Source: Nitrospirota bacterium
GTDB lineage: Bacteria; Nitrospirota; Leptospirillia; Leptospirillales; Leptospirillaceae
Assembly: GCA_021828805.1 (NCBI GenBank)
Contig: JAJZCZ010000007.1
Span: 1-44,101 of the forward strand
Direction: 5' to 3'
DNA: 44,101 nucleotides
Made by a program: the position numbers and the translations under genes. The notes beneath the pieces are model-generated. The model did not search any database. It was not told the DNA's origin and saw only the letters and a list, made by a program, of their open reading frames with translations. Shown piece by piece: positions 31,469 to 40,454 of this stretch. Every line of letters starts with the position of its first letter. Position 1 is the first letter of the stretch.

Positions 31469-32323
31469 GTGCAGCTTCCCCTTGAACGACTCAGACATCA
31501 TATTGACGGATATAACAGACTTGCCGACGACTCCAACTGGAACCGGTTCAAGTCCCTTCACTGGAACGAGCTTAACCCTGCCCTTCTCACCGAAGGACAG
31601 AAAAATGCGGTTATCTTCGTCACCTACGTGGAAGACCATCTCCCCGGATATTTTTCGGAATACCAGTCCCTCTTTCCCATCGAGACTGACTCCATGGCCC
31701 TCTCCCTCCACAACCGGGAGCTCTTCCACTTCACCATCCGCGGGGGTCTTGAAGAGGATCGCCATGCGCAGGCTCTGGCACTTTACCAGTACCACTCCGG
31801 TATTGAGCCCGACCGCGACCGTCTCGAGGAAAAACTGATCGTGGAAAACAGAAAACCCTTCAGCATCGGATTTTCCGAGCCTGTGCAGGTCTTCACCTAC
31901 ACACTCCTTCAGGAGAAAGCCACCCAGCTCTACTACCAGAGCCTCTCCCGGGTGGTGAAGGAACCGGTCCTGAACCGTCTGCTCATCTACCTCACCAAGG
32001 ATGAATCACGCCACTTCGGCTTCTTTAGCGAGATGGTCGACTCCTTCGTCGAGTACTACGGCGAAAAAGTTCTCTCCCTGATTGAGGAGGTAACACTCAA
32101 CTACAAGATGCCCCTCCACAACACCATGGAAGACTATCGCCGCCGGGCAATCCTGATGGCCCGTGAGGCCCCCGGATACGACCGCATGCTCCCGCAGAAG
32201 GTTCTTATGCGCCAGCTCAAGCGGCTGGGAGAGAGGCTGCCGGATCTTTCCGACGTTATTGACGCCTCTGTCGCCCGCATGATGGATTCCCTGCGTATCA
32301 CCACCATCGAAGGCGTCGCCTGA
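31469..32323 (+). CDS. Acyl-ACP desaturase (plant-type soluble diiron fatty acid desaturase)
   Basis: 284 residues, ferritin-like four-helix diiron enzyme that introduces a double bond in acyl-ACP using oxygen and ferredoxin. The diiron ligands are visible: E55 (TYVEDHLP), E96 and H99 (EEDRHA), E149 (LQEKAT), E179 and H182 (DESRH). It starts with GTG at 31469; AAGGA lies 10 bases upstream. Mycobacterial DesA1/2 and plant stearoyl-ACP desaturases share this architecture. No FabA or FabB-type anaerobic route is visible in the window, so oxygen-dependent desaturation may be how unsaturated lipids are made; that is inference. A weak hairpin separates it from the convergent dut. Confidence 0.88.
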   Translation: MQLPLERLRHHIDGYNRLADDSNWNRFKSLHWNELNPALLTEGQKNAVIFVTYVEDHLPGYFSEYQSLFPIETDSMALSLHNRELFHFTIRGGLEEDRHAQALALYQYHSGIEPDRDRLEEKLIVENRKPFSIGFSEPVQVFTYTLLQEKATQLYYQSLSRVVKEPVLNRLLIYLTKDESRHFGFFSEMVDSFVEYYGEKVLSLIEEVTLNYKMPLHNTMEDYRRRAILMAREAPGYDRMLPQKVLMRQLKRLGERLPDLSDVIDASVARMMDSLRITTIEGVA

Positions 32324-32410
32324 CGGACGTCGCCTCCGGGTGCACGCTCTTCCGCCCCTCCCTCTCCCGGCTCCGGCTGGCAGAGGGCTCATCACCCCCC
32401 TGACGAACGC

Positions 32411-32446
32411 CTGACTCTTGTCCCGGATCTCAAGCCGGGACTCAGG
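32411..32446. terminator. Stem-loop between convergent desaturase and dut genes
   Basis: GTCCCGG (32420-32426) pairs with CCGGGAC (32435-32441), extended by CCTGA/TCAGG outside an internal mismatch. It has no T-tract. It is the only structure in the 118-base convergent gap. Confidence 0.35.
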
Positions 32447-32924
32447 AGGTTCCGGTATGGCCGAAGCCGCCCTCCCCCCGCGCCGTCACTTCCCCGAAGC
32501 TCTCCGCCACAACAAGCGCCACCGATGACAGAACCGGAAGGAACATCAACTGGGCGATCCGTTCTCCCGGCTCAACGGTGTATGTCTGCTCCCCGTCGTT
32601 GGCCAGAATGACCCCGATCTCCCCATGGTAATCGGAGTCGATGACCCCGATTCCCTGGGCCACCCGGATTCCGTGCTTGAGCGAAAGTCCCGACCGGGAG
32701 GCCACGATCCCGACAATCCCGGGATCCCGGATATCGAGGGCAATGCCTGTACCGACAAGCTGTCTCTTCCCGGGGGCGATCTTAACCGGCTCCGGGATGG
32801 CGGCGCGCAGGTCGAGCCCTGCCGATCCGGGGGTCGCCCGGGAGGGAAGACGGAAGCCGGGAGACTCCCTCAGGACACGGACGGCAATCTCCCGTGTCAC
32901 TTCCTCGTTATGCTCTCCCCTCAT
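32442..32924 (-). CDS. dut: Deoxyuridine 5'-triphosphate nucleotidohydrolase
   Basis: 160 residues, the trimeric dUTPase that keeps uracil out of DNA and makes dUMP for thymidylate synthesis. The five family motifs are present: [44 protein letters not shown] and GEGGFGHTG at the C-terminus. The start ATG overlaps the stop of the upstream lipoprotein gene (ATGA). The N-terminal ~12 residues ([12 protein letters not shown]) are extra and could mean the true start is downstream, but no better ribosome site is seen. Confidence 0.96.
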   Translation of the reverse strand: MRGEHNEEVTREIAVRVLRESPGFRLPSRATPGSAGLDLRAAIPEPVKIAPGKRQLVGTGIALDIRDPGIVGIVASRSGLSLKHGIRVAQGIGVIDSDYHGEIGVILANDGEQTYTVEPGERIAQLMFLPVLSSVALVVAESFGEVTARGEGGFGHTGTS

Positions 32925-33439
32925 GGTCCCTTCTTCCCGGCATCACTTCCTCCGCCCTCCTTCGCCGTCTCTCCCGTCAATGCCGGAGCGACAGGAATAT
33001 CCAGAGAGGCAAAGCGCCCGTACACATCCCGAAGGGAGAGATGGATTGATCCTTGCGTCTCACTTGTCCGGAAGAAGACCCACCCCGGGGTCGTCGAGTT
33101 GGCGGGGAAGACGGTTGGAAGACCCAGTCTGACGAGACGTCCGAGCTTCGACCGGCTTTCCTCCACAAGCCGGCGGTCCATCAGCGCCTCCGGGACCGCC
33201 CCCTTTGAGGAGGCATACCGGTATCCCAAAAGGCGGACCTCGGCCCCCGGATTGATGACGGAGAGGTTGATCGCCAGCACCGGAAACGTCGTCCGGTGGA
33301 GGATATCCCCTCCGGCGTCGACCTGGAGGATCCGGGCGGAGACGATCGACGCCTTCACCGGCGAGGGATTTTTGTGGGGGGTGCAGCCTCCGAGGACAAA
33401 CGCCGCCAGAAGAAGAGCGGCCCCGTTTCTTCCCGTCAT
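32921..33439 (-). CDS. Predicted lipoprotein of unknown function
   Basis: 172 residues with a lipoprotein signal peptide: [14 protein letters not shown], lipobox LGGC with C19. The mature part has a beta-rich pattern (for example [20 protein letters not shown] and [19 protein letters not shown]), consistent with a periplasmic immunoglobulin-like fold, but I do not recognise the family. The C-terminal ~20 residues are Gly/Lys-rich. Its ATG overlaps the argB stop and its own stop overlaps dut, so it is wedged in an operon with housekeeping genes. Confidence 0.75.
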   Translation of the reverse strand: MTGRNGAALLLAAFVLGGCTPHKNPSPVKASIVSARILQVDAGGDILHRTTFPVLAINLSVINPGAEVRLLGYRYASSKGAVPEALMDRRLVEESRSKLGRLVRLGLPTVFPANSTTPGWVFFRTSETQGSIHLSLRDVYGRFASLDIPVAPALTGETAKEGGGSDAGKKGP

Positions 33440-34302
33440 TCCGAGCCCCCCCGGACAATCTCCGTGCCCACCCCCTCAGGAGTGAAGATCTCAAGCAGGA
33501 GCGCATGGGCAATCCGTCCGTCGATCACGTGGACTTTGCCCACCCCTTCCGCCAGAGCCCGCAGACATCCCTGCATCTTGGGCACCATCCCGCCGGCGAT
33601 CACCCCCCGGCCGATCAGGGAGAGGATCTCCTCCCGGTCGAGCGAACCCAGAAGCTCGCCGCTTTCGTCGAGAACGCCGCGGGTATTGGTCATCATGATG
33701 AGCTTCTCGGCCTTCAGCGCCCCGGCAATAACGGCGGCCGCTTCGTCGGCGTTGATGTTCAGCGCTTCTCCCGTCGGCGTCACCCCCACCGGAGCCACGA
33801 TGGGAATGTACCGGTGGCGGTCGAGAAGATCGAGGATCTCCGGGTTCACCGAGACGATTTCCCCCACGTGGCCGAGATCGCGTCCCTCATGAATCTTCCG
33901 GGCCCCCACAAGAAAGCCCGCATCCCGTCCCGAGATTCCCACGGCCCGGCCGCCGTGGCGATGGACCATCGTGACGATCTCCCGGTTGATCCGCCCGGTC
34001 AGAACCATCTCCACCACCTCCATGGCATCCGATCCGGTGACCCGGATCCCGTTCACGAACTCGAAGGCCATTCCGAGGCGCCCCATCAGGGAGGAGATCT
34101 GGGGACCGCCTCCATGCACCACAACCGGCCGGATGCCGATGTGCTGGAGCAGGACCAGGTCCTGGGCAAAGGAAAGGCTCTCCTCTCCCCCGCCGTCCAG
34201 GGCCCCGCCGCCGAATTTGATGACGAAGGTCTTTCCGTGAAATGTCCGAATGTAGGGAAGGGCGTCGATGAGGACCTGGGCCTTCTCGTGAATGCTCTCC
34301 AT
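33436..34302 (-). CDS. argB: Acetylglutamate kinase
   Basis: 288 residues. Phosphorylates N-acetylglutamate in arginine (and ornithine) synthesis. Motifs: FVIKFGGGALDG near the N-terminus, VVVHGGGPQISSLM, and the late NADEAAAVIAGALKAEKLI and GGMVPKM. ATG 34302 has CGGAG at a 5-base spacing, 15 bases after the xer stop. Ornithine is the amino acid used by the OlsB-like enzyme on the other strand, a possible metabolic link but not a transcriptional one. Confidence 0.96.
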   Translation of the reverse strand: MESIHEKAQVLIDALPYIRTFHGKTFVIKFGGGALDGGGEESLSFAQDLVLLQHIGIRPVVVHGGGPQISSLMGRLGMAFEFVNGIRVTGSDAMEVVEMVLTGRINREIVTMVHRHGGRAVGISGRDAGFLVGARKIHEGRDLGHVGEIVSVNPEILDLLDRHRYIPIVAPVGVTPTGEALNINADEAAAVIAGALKAEKLIMMTNTRGVLDESGELLGSLDREEILSLIGRGVIAGGMVPKMQGCLRALAEGVGKVHVIDGRIAHALLLEIFTPEGVGTEIVRGGSE

Positions 34303-34317
34303 GGTGTCTCCGGATGG

Positions 34318-35334
34318 CTAGGGGGTGGCGGGGGGAGTGTCGTCGCGGATTTTCGCAAGCTTCCGGGCGATCTCGGACAGCCCCGTGTGAAGGTATCGTT
34401 GGGTTGAGCCCAGGGAGGCGTGACCCAGAAGAGACTGGATTTCCCGGAGATCGGCGTCCCGGTCCAGAAGATGGGTTGCGCAGGAATGGCGCAGGGCATG
34501 GGGAGAGACCGTTCCGGGAAGCTGGGCCTCCCGGGCATACTTCTTCACGATCCGGCTCACCTGCCAGGGAGAGAGAGGACCTCCATCACTGTCGGCAAAG
34601 AGGGGTCCCGTCAGAGGTGACCCGGAGGCGGAAAGATGCTCCCGCAGGGCATGAATGGCCTCCAGGGCCTCGCCGACCACCGGAACCCGCCGCTCCTTGC
34701 CGCCCTTGCCCCGGACCCGAAGAGCGGAGATCCCCGAAGACGCGTCCTCCCAGAGGAGGCCGCACAGCTCGGAAAGACGGACGCCGGTCTGGTAGAAGAG
34801 CTCAAGAATCGCCCGGTCCCGCAACTGCTTCGGGTCGTCACCCGATGCTCCTTCCCGGCGTCGAACCGGGGCGGTGACCAGCGCCTCCGCCTCCGTCTCG
34901 GTGAGAAGTGGCGGGAGAGGCCGGTCGGCCCGGGGGCCGGAGATCCCGATAAAGGGATCATCGACGACATGGCCCCGGGTCACCAGAAACCCGTAGAATC
35001 CCCGCAGGCTCGACAGGATCCGGGAGATGCTCGAGGGGGCATAGCCCCGGTCGTGGAGTCGCTTGACGAAACGAAGGGCCAGGGGACGGTCGATCCTCTC
35101 CCAGAAAAAGGCCGCGTCGCCTCCGAGAAGCCGCTCCTCCAGAACCGCAAGAAGGGCCAGATCATCCATGGCCGCCTGGACAGTCCGGGGAGACCGTCCG
35201 GACAACGCCAGGCTCTTCTGGTAGGACTGGCACAGGGGATCGGCAAGAAGAAGCGCCTTCCGTCCGGAAACGCGCTCCTCTCCCTGGGCCCCCTTTCCTT
35301 TCAGCCTCCGGTGTCCCGATCCCGTTCCTCCCAT
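34318..35334 (-). CDS. xerC: Tyrosine recombinase of the XerC/XerD type
   Basis: 338 residues. N-terminal SAM-like core-binding domain (about 35-125) and C-terminal catalytic domain. The catalytic residues are visible: Arg in GVRLSELCGL, Lys in GKGGKERRVP, His and Arg in HALRHSCATH, His in GHASLGSTQRY and the nucleophile Tyr in QRYLHTGLSE. It normally resolves chromosome dimers at dif. The gene lies just after trmFO as in many genomes. The N-terminus is ~25 residues longer than the usual Xer; ATG 35334 with AGGAGG supports it. XerC versus XerD cannot be decided. Confidence 0.9.
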   Translation of the reverse strand: MGGTGSGHRRLKGKGAQGEERVSGRKALLLADPLCQSYQKSLALSGRSPRTVQAAMDDLALLAVLEERLLGGDAAFFWERIDRPLALRFVKRLHDRGYAPSSISRILSSLRGFYGFLVTRGHVVDDPFIGISGPRADRPLPPLLTETEAEALVTAPVRRREGASGDDPKQLRDRAILELFYQTGVRLSELCGLLWEDASSGISALRVRGKGGKERRVPVVGEALEAIHALREHLSASGSPLTGPLFADSDGGPLSPWQVSRIVKKYAREAQLPGTVSPHALRHSCATHLLDRDADLREIQSLLGHASLGSTQRYLHTGLSEIARKLAKIRDDTPPATP

Positions 35335-35343
35335 GAACTCCTC

Positions 35344-36732
35344 CTACGACAGAGGGGGCCGGACCTTCCGGCGGGAGGCCACCTCTCCCCACCAGCGGTC
35401 AAAGGCCTCCCGGGCCCGGACGACGATCACCTTGCGCCTCTCGGCCTTCCCCCCCCGGACGCGTCCCGCCGGAGGAAAGAGCCCGAAGTGGAGATTGACC
35501 GGGGAGAAGCGCCCCGTTTCCTCAGGGCCGGGCTCGACCCCTTCCGCCCGGTAGGCCCCCGGAACAAGGGCCCGGACCAGGGCGCCCAGGGCCGATTCGG
35601 CCGGAGGAAGGGAAAGAGAGTCGCCCGGGGCGAGGAGAAGCGCCGTCAGCCGTCCCAGCGCCACCGACTCGGTGTAGCCCTCCACCCCCATCATCTGCCC
35701 CGTGGGGTAGACCCCCGGAAGGGCCCGGAGCGAGAGTTCGGGGGCAAGGACCCGGGGGGCGTCCAGGAAGGTGTTCCGGTGAAGGGATCCGTACCGGAGA
35801 AAGACCGCCTGGGCAAATCCCGGAAGCTTGCGGAAGATCCGGTCCTGCTCGGAATACTTGAGCTTGGTCTGGAAACCCACCAGGTTGTAGGAGGTCTCCT
35901 CCCTGTTTTCCGCCCGAAGCTGGACGACCGCATGAGGGATCTTGCCCGTCCGGGGATCGGTGAGCCCCACCGGACGAAGAGGACCGAAGGACAGGGTCTC
36001 AGGGCCGGTATCGGCCAGAGACTCCACCGGCTGGCAGGCCTCGAAAGCCCGGAGAACCTCGGGACGGTCCTCGACCCCCTCGTGGGGAGGAACCCGCTCC
36101 CCGCCCACCAGATCGTCACAGAGCTGGCGGTAGGTCTCGGCATCGAGGGGAACATTCACATAGTCCCCCTTCCCCGGCTCTCCCCAGCGATCCCCCCGGA
36201 AGAGGGGCGCGAAATCGAGGGAGGCCGCCTCCACCACCGGGCTGATGGCATCATAGAAGGAAAGCCGGTCGGAGCCGATGGCCGCCTCCAGCGCCCGGGT
36301 CAGGTCGGGATGGGTCAGGGGTCCGGTCGCGAGGACCAGGGGCCGCCCGGAGGGGATCCGGTCCACCTTCTCCCGGCGGACGGTGATCCCCGGAGCGCTC
36401 TCGACCGCCCGGGTCAGCCTCTCCGAAAAACGCTCCCGGTCGACCACGAGGGCGCCGCCTCCCGGAATCCGGCATTCAAGGGCCGCCTCGAGAACAAAAG
36501 ACCCCATCTTGCCGAGCTCCTCCTTGAGAAGCCCGTGGGCCGTTCCGGGGTCGAGGCTTTTAAGAGAATTCGAACAGACGAGCTCGGAGAGCCCTCCCGT
36601 GCGATGGGCACCGGTCATGGTCCCCGGACGCATTTCGAAGAGAAGGACCGGAACCCCGGCCGCCGCGAGGGAGAGCGCCGCCTCCGTTCCGGCGAGCCCC
36701 CCTCCCACCACCGTCACCTGCGGGGAGCTCAC
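35344..36732 (-). CDS. trmFO: Methylenetetrahydrofolate--tRNA (uracil-5-)-methyltransferase TrmFO
   Basis: 462 residues. FAD-dependent enzyme that makes m5U54 in tRNA, using methylene-THF. The FAD loop VTVVGGGLAGTEAAL is at the N-terminus and the diagnostic RTGGLSELVCSNSLKS, with its conserved Cys, follows near residue 45-60. The long frame runs to 36894, but GTG 36732 overlaps the topA stop (GTGA) and gives the standard N-terminus. Presence of TrmFO implies this tRNA modification is folate-dependent rather than SAM-dependent here. Confidence 0.95.
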   Translation of the reverse strand: MSSPQVTVVGGGLAGTEAALSLAAAGVPVLLFEMRPGTMTGAHRTGGLSELVCSNSLKSLDPGTAHGLLKEELGKMGSFVLEAALECRIPGGGALVVDRERFSERLTRAVESAPGITVRREKVDRIPSGRPLVLATGPLTHPDLTRALEAAIGSDRLSFYDAISPVVEAASLDFAPLFRGDRWGEPGKGDYVNVPLDAETYRQLCDDLVGGERVPPHEGVEDRPEVLRAFEACQPVESLADTGPETLSFGPLRPVGLTDPRTGKIPHAVVQLRAENREETSYNLVGFQTKLKYSEQDRIFRKLPGFAQAVFLRYGSLHRNTFLDAPRVLAPELSLRALPGVYPTGQMMGVEGYTESVALGRLTALLLAPGDSLSLPPAESALGALVRALVPGAYRAEGVEPGPEETGRFSPVNLHFGLFPPAGRVRGGKAERRKVIVVRAREAFDRWWGEVASRRKVRPPLS

Positions 36733-39323
36733 GGGGACGTCCCCGGATCCTCTCCCTCGGGAGCCTCCTCCCCGCAGTCCTTCTCCGGACAGACGAGGCG
36801 GATCCTGCCCCCCGCCTTCTTCTCCATGAGAAAGGCATGGCCGCAGGCGGGACAGGCCCGGGCCACCGGACGGCCCGGATAGGTCCGGTCGCATTCCGGA
36901 TAGCGGCTGCAGCCGTAGAAGATCCCCCTCTTGCCGCGGCGGGGAACGATCTCTCCGTCGCAGCCGGGGCGGGTACAGCGGATCCCGGTGGGAAGGGGGC
37001 GGGTCGTCTTGCAGGCCGGGTAGTTCGCGCAGGAGAGAAAGCTCCCGAAGCGGCCCGTCTTTACCACCATCGCCCCTCCACAGACAGGACAGGGAGGAAT
37101 GTCCGCAGGCAGGGTGACGGGCGCCGCCACCTGATCTTTGGGAGGCCAGGGGCGGGTCGTCTTGCAGGCCGGGTAGTCACTGCAGGCGAGGAAGGTCCCG
37201 AAGCGGCCCTTCCGGACAATCATGGGCTTGCCGCAGGTCTGGCAGACCTCGCCGGGCGCCTCGGGCAGGACTTCGGGCGCGAGCCCCGCCTCGGTCTGGA
37301 CGATATTCCGGGTCGTCTTGCAGGCGGGATAGTTCCCGCAAGCCAGGTAGGCGCCATGACGGCCCCACTTTTTGACCATGAGGGTCCCGCAGACCGGACA
37401 GGGGATCTCGGTGGGCTCGCTCTTGGCCTTGAGGTTGGTCATCCCCCCGCCCTTCGCGCGGCCGAGCTCCGCCGAAAAGGGGCGATAGAAGTCGTCGACG
37501 GCGTCCCGGTAGACCTTGTCTCCCTCTTCGACGGCGTCGAGCTCCTCCTCCATCCGGGCGGTGAAGGCCACGTTCAAAAGGCCGGGGAAGCTGTCCACCA
37601 ACAGACGGTTGACCGTCTGGCCGAGCTCTGTGGGGTAGAAGCGGTTTTCCTTTTTCTCCACATACTCCCGGTCGAGAATCGTGGTCATGATGGTGGCGTA
37701 GGTACTGGGTCGCCCGATCCCCTTCTCCTCGAGCTCCCGGATCAGGGAGGCTTCGTTGTAGCGGGAAGGCGGCTGGGTAAAGTGCTGGGAGGCATCGGGG
37801 GGGGCGGAGGCCACGACAGTCTCCCCCTCGTGGAGAAGCGGGAGCTCCGCTTCCTCTTCCTCGCCTCCCTCCTCGTCCTCCTCGTTTTTCTGTTTGCCGG
37901 CGGCGCTCTTTCCCCGGGCTCCCCGAACGGCGAGAAAGCCCGGATCGAGCATGCGGCGGCCGGTGGCCCGGAAGCTGTCCCGCTGGTCTCCCTCGATGAT
38001 GACGGTCGTCTGGAGGTAGCGGGCCGGGAGCATCTGGGACTCGACAAAGCTCTGCCAGATCAGCTGGTAGACCCGGAGGAGATCCCGGTCGAGAACGGAG
38101 GAGAGGGACTCGGGGGTCCGGGTCACATCGGTGGGGCGGATCGCCTCGTGGGCATCCTGGATCCCCTTCTTGTTCCGGTAGGACGGACTCTTGGGGGGAA
38201 GCCCCCTGGGATAGTGCCGCCTGATAAAATCGCGGGCCATCTCCTGGGCCTCGGGAGCGAGGCGGACGGAGTCGGTTCTCATATAGGTGATGAGACCGGT
38301 CAGCCCCTGTCCCGGAATCTCCAGCCCCTCGTAAAGCTTCTGGGCCACCTGCATCGTCTTCTTGGCCGGAAAACGGAAGCGCCGGGCTCCTTCCTGCTGG
38401 AGACGGCTCGTCGTCAGCGGAGGAGAGGGCTGGCGCTTCTTTTCATCGGCAGAGACGCTTCCGATGCGGAAAGACTCTTCCGACAGTCTCTGCAAAACGG
38501 CCTGGGCCTCCTCCTGGCTCCCGATCTCCGCCTTTTCTCCGGCGATCCGGTCGAGCTTCGCCTCAAACGCGTCCTTCTCCCGGCCCGGTTCAGTGGGGTG
38601 AAAGGTCTGGAGGATGGTCCAGTACTCGACCGGCACAAAGGCAGCGATCTCATTTTCCCGGTCGCAGACGAGGCGGACGGCCACCGACTGGACGCGCCCG
38701 GCGGAGAGACCCCGCCGCACCCGCTCCCAGAGAAGCGGCGAAAGAGAGTAGCCCACAATACGGTCGAGGGCCCGGCGGGCCTTCTGGGCATCCACCTTGT
38801 GGAAGTCGATCTCTCCCGGATGCTCAAGTGCCTGGGCGATGCCGCGGGGGGTCAGTTCATGGACCAGCACCCGCCGGATCGGCTTTTTAAGAGACGAGAG
38901 CTCGCTCGCGATATGGTAGGCGATGGCCTCCCCCTCCCGGTCGGGGTCGGAGGCGAGATAGATCTCCCGGGCCCCCCGGGCCGCCTGCCGGATCTCGTCG
39001 AGAACCTTTTTCTTCCCCTCCGACACCTCGAACTCGAGCTCGTAGTCGCGATCGACATCCACCCCGATCCTCGACGCCGGCAGATCCTTCAGATGGCCGA
39101 CGCTCGCCTTCACCCGGTAATCCGGACCCAGGATCCGGGTCAGCGTCCGGGCCTTGGTGGGAGACTCCACAACGATAAGGGTCCCTCCCCGGCCGGAGAC
39201 CACCGCCCCGTCGACGTCGGCATCGGCCGTCTTCCGGGAGGCAACTTTTTTGGAGGAGGCCGCCGTTCCCTTGGAGGAGCGGGAGCCGGGGGCTTTTTTG
39301 GATGGCTTACGAGTCACGGTCAC
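36729..39323 (-). CDS. topA: DNA topoisomerase I
   Basis: 864 residues. Relaxes negative supercoils. Toprim domain begins near TLIVVESPTKART with the acidic SDPDREGE at 125-132; catalytic Tyr347 lies in TYMRTDS. The C-terminal third holds five zinc-ribbon repeats, each starting with a CxxC-type pair (CPVC, CQTC, CPVC, CTRPGC and CPAC). Three of these have near-identical bodies ending in NYPACKTTR or DYPACKTTR. An acidic linker (about 475-490, EEDEEGGEEEEAE) and a Lys/Ser-rich N-terminal extension of ~45 residues are additions to the core enzyme. The start is GTG 39323 with AAAGGG upstream. Confidence 0.96.
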   Translation of the reverse strand: MTVTRKPSKKAPGSRSSKGTAASSKKVASRKTADADVDGAVVSGRGGTLIVVESPTKARTLTRILGPDYRVKASVGHLKDLPASRIGVDVDRDYELEFEVSEGKKKVLDEIRQAARGAREIYLASDPDREGEAIAYHIASELSSLKKPIRRVLVHELTPRGIAQALEHPGEIDFHKVDAQKARRALDRIVGYSLSPLLWERVRRGLSAGRVQSVAVRLVCDRENEIAAFVPVEYWTILQTFHPTEPGREKDAFEAKLDRIAGEKAEIGSQEEAQAVLQRLSEESFRIGSVSADEKKRQPSPPLTTSRLQQEGARRFRFPAKKTMQVAQKLYEGLEIPGQGLTGLITYMRTDSVRLAPEAQEMARDFIRRHYPRGLPPKSPSYRNKKGIQDAHEAIRPTDVTRTPESLSSVLDRDLLRVYQLIWQSFVESQMLPARYLQTTVIIEGDQRDSFRATGRRMLDPGFLAVRGARGKSAAGKQKNEEDEEGGEEEEAELPLLHEGETVVASAPPDASQHFTQPPSRYNEASLIRELEEKGIGRPSTYATIMTTILDREYVEKKENRFYPTELGQTVNRLLVDSFPGLLNVAFTARMEEELDAVEEGDKVYRDAVDDFYRPFSAELGRAKGGGMTNLKAKSEPTEIPCPVCGTLMVKKWGRHGAYLACGNYPACKTTRNIVQTEAGLAPEVLPEAPGEVCQTCGKPMIVRKGRFGTFLACSDYPACKTTRPWPPKDQVAAPVTLPADIPPCPVCGGAMVVKTGRFGSFLSCANYPACKTTRPLPTGIRCTRPGCDGEIVPRRGKRGIFYGCSRYPECDRTYPGRPVARACPACGHAFLMEKKAGGRIRLVCPEKDCGEEAPEGEDPGTSP

Positions 39324-39491
39324 GAATCAAACCCTTTCGGCAAGATGAGAAACGAGGCCTTTCGGGCTCTGTCTTTCCCCGGGAGCGGGAAAGTTTTATA
39401 TACGTCCGGGGGCCCAACGCGCCACCCGTCGGAGCGGGGCAGCAGTGAACCGGCCGGGGAGAGCGGGGGTCCGGGCAGGAAGGCGCATGCT

Positions 39492-40373
39492 TCAGGAAAG
39501 AAGTGCCGCCAGAACCTCTTCGGCAGAGCCGGCTCTCCGGGCCCCTTCTCCCTCGAGAAGAGCGGGTCCCTCGCGCTCCCATCCCCGGGCCCCCCGGTCA
39601 AAGACCAGAAGCTCGCGGCCCTCCTCAAGGGCGATGCGGGCGGTGATGTACGTTCCCGAACGCCGGCGGTGGGGACCGGCGATCACCGCCAGGGAGAGCC
39701 CGGCCACGATCCGGTTGCGATGGGGGAAGTGCCAGGCGTCAGGACCCGATCCCGGCGGATACTCCGACAGGAGCACCCCCTCCGCCCGCCCGATCTCCCG
39801 CGCGAGATCCCCGTGCTCCGGAGGATAGACACGGTCAAGCCCCGTCCCGACGACAGCCACGGTGGGACGCTTCGCCTCCAGGGCCCCCCGGTGGGCAGCG
39901 GCGTCGACGCCCCGCGCGAGCCCCGAGACAACGAGAAAGCCCGCCTCAGAGAGATTTCTGGCCAGAGCCGTTACCTCCCGGAGCGCTTCCCGACCCGCCT
40001 CCCGGGCTCCGACCACGGCGACGGAGGGTCGGTCGAGAAGGGCCGCGTCCCCCTGAAAGAACAGGAAAAGCGGGGGAGTGGCAAGGGTTCCGAGCCTCAA
40101 TGGATAGTCGGGATGCCCCGGATGCATCATCTTAAGCCCAAGCCGTTTGGCCTTGTCAAGGAGAAGGGCGAGACGCTCCTCCAGAAGGACTCTCTCCCTC
40201 AGGGGAAGGCGCTCGAGGATCCGGTCCCGGGCCGCGGCGGGATCTTCCCGGGGCTCCTCCCGAAGCCGTCTTTTCCGGGCCAGGCTGTCAAGCTCGACGA
40301 GGTGGGCCAGTCCGAAGAGGAAGCCCTCCTCCCCCTCCCGAAAACCAGACGGAAGCTCATCCGGACCGCTCAT
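39492..40373 (-). CDS. dprA: DNA processing protein DprA/Smf
   Basis: 293 residues from ATG 40373. DprA loads RecA on incoming single-stranded DNA in natural transformation. The Rossmann core shows VAVVGAREAGREA, VVSGLARGVDAAAHRGAL, TVAVVGTGLDRVYPPEHGDL, SEYPPGSGP and the FPHRNRIVAGLSLA segment. A longer frame starts at 40484, but that part overlaps a promoter and a strong hairpin in the divergent gap, so 40373 is preferred; neither start has a clear ribosome site. Competence genes are not seen elsewhere in the window. The next gene on the same strand is topA, 168 bases on, with only a weak AT-rich box (TATATAAA) in between. Confidence 0.92.
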   Translation of the reverse strand: MSGPDELPSGFREGEEGFLFGLAHLVELDSLARKRRLREEPREDPAAARDRILERLPLRERVLLEERLALLLDKAKRLGLKMMHPGHPDYPLRLGTLATPPLFLFFQGDAALLDRPSVAVVGAREAGREALREVTALARNLSEAGFLVVSGLARGVDAAAHRGALEAKRPTVAVVGTGLDRVYPPEHGDLAREIGRAEGVLLSEYPPGSGPDAWHFPHRNRIVAGLSLAVIAGPHRRRSGTYITARIALEEGRELLVFDRGARGWEREGPALLEGEGARRAGSAEEVLAALLS

Positions 40374-40398
40374 CTCCACGGGAGGGATCCTTCGAGGA

Positions 40399-40428
40399 TT
40401 GAGGGGAGGGGATACGGACAGGTAGAAT
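40399..40428 (+). promoter_or_regulatory. Candidate promoter for the small membrane protein gene
   Basis: TTGAGG (40399-40404), 18-base spacer, TAGAAT (40423-40428). It points rightward and predicts a start near 40435. Confidence 0.5.
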
Positions 40429-40433
40429 GAAGC

Positions 40434-40454
40434 GAGGGGGAGCGCCTCCCCCTC
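40434..40454 (+). promoter_or_regulatory. Perfect 9-bp hairpin at the predicted transcript start
   Basis: GAGGGGGAG (40434-40442) and CTCCCCCTC (40446-40454) pair fully around loop CGC. There is no T-tract. If the promoter at 40399-40428 is real, the hairpin forms the extreme 5' end of the transcript. Confidence 0.5.

Noticed and set aside
34636-36882. Long plus-strand open frame opposite xer and trmFO
   Set aside because: Same kind of shadow; the minus strand holds intact family motifs throughout.
36837-40430. Very long plus-strand open frame opposite topA and dprA
   Set aside because: Composition is Gly/Arg/Pro/Asp-rich, no motifs, and it covers well-supported minus-strand genes; a GC-rich shadow frame.
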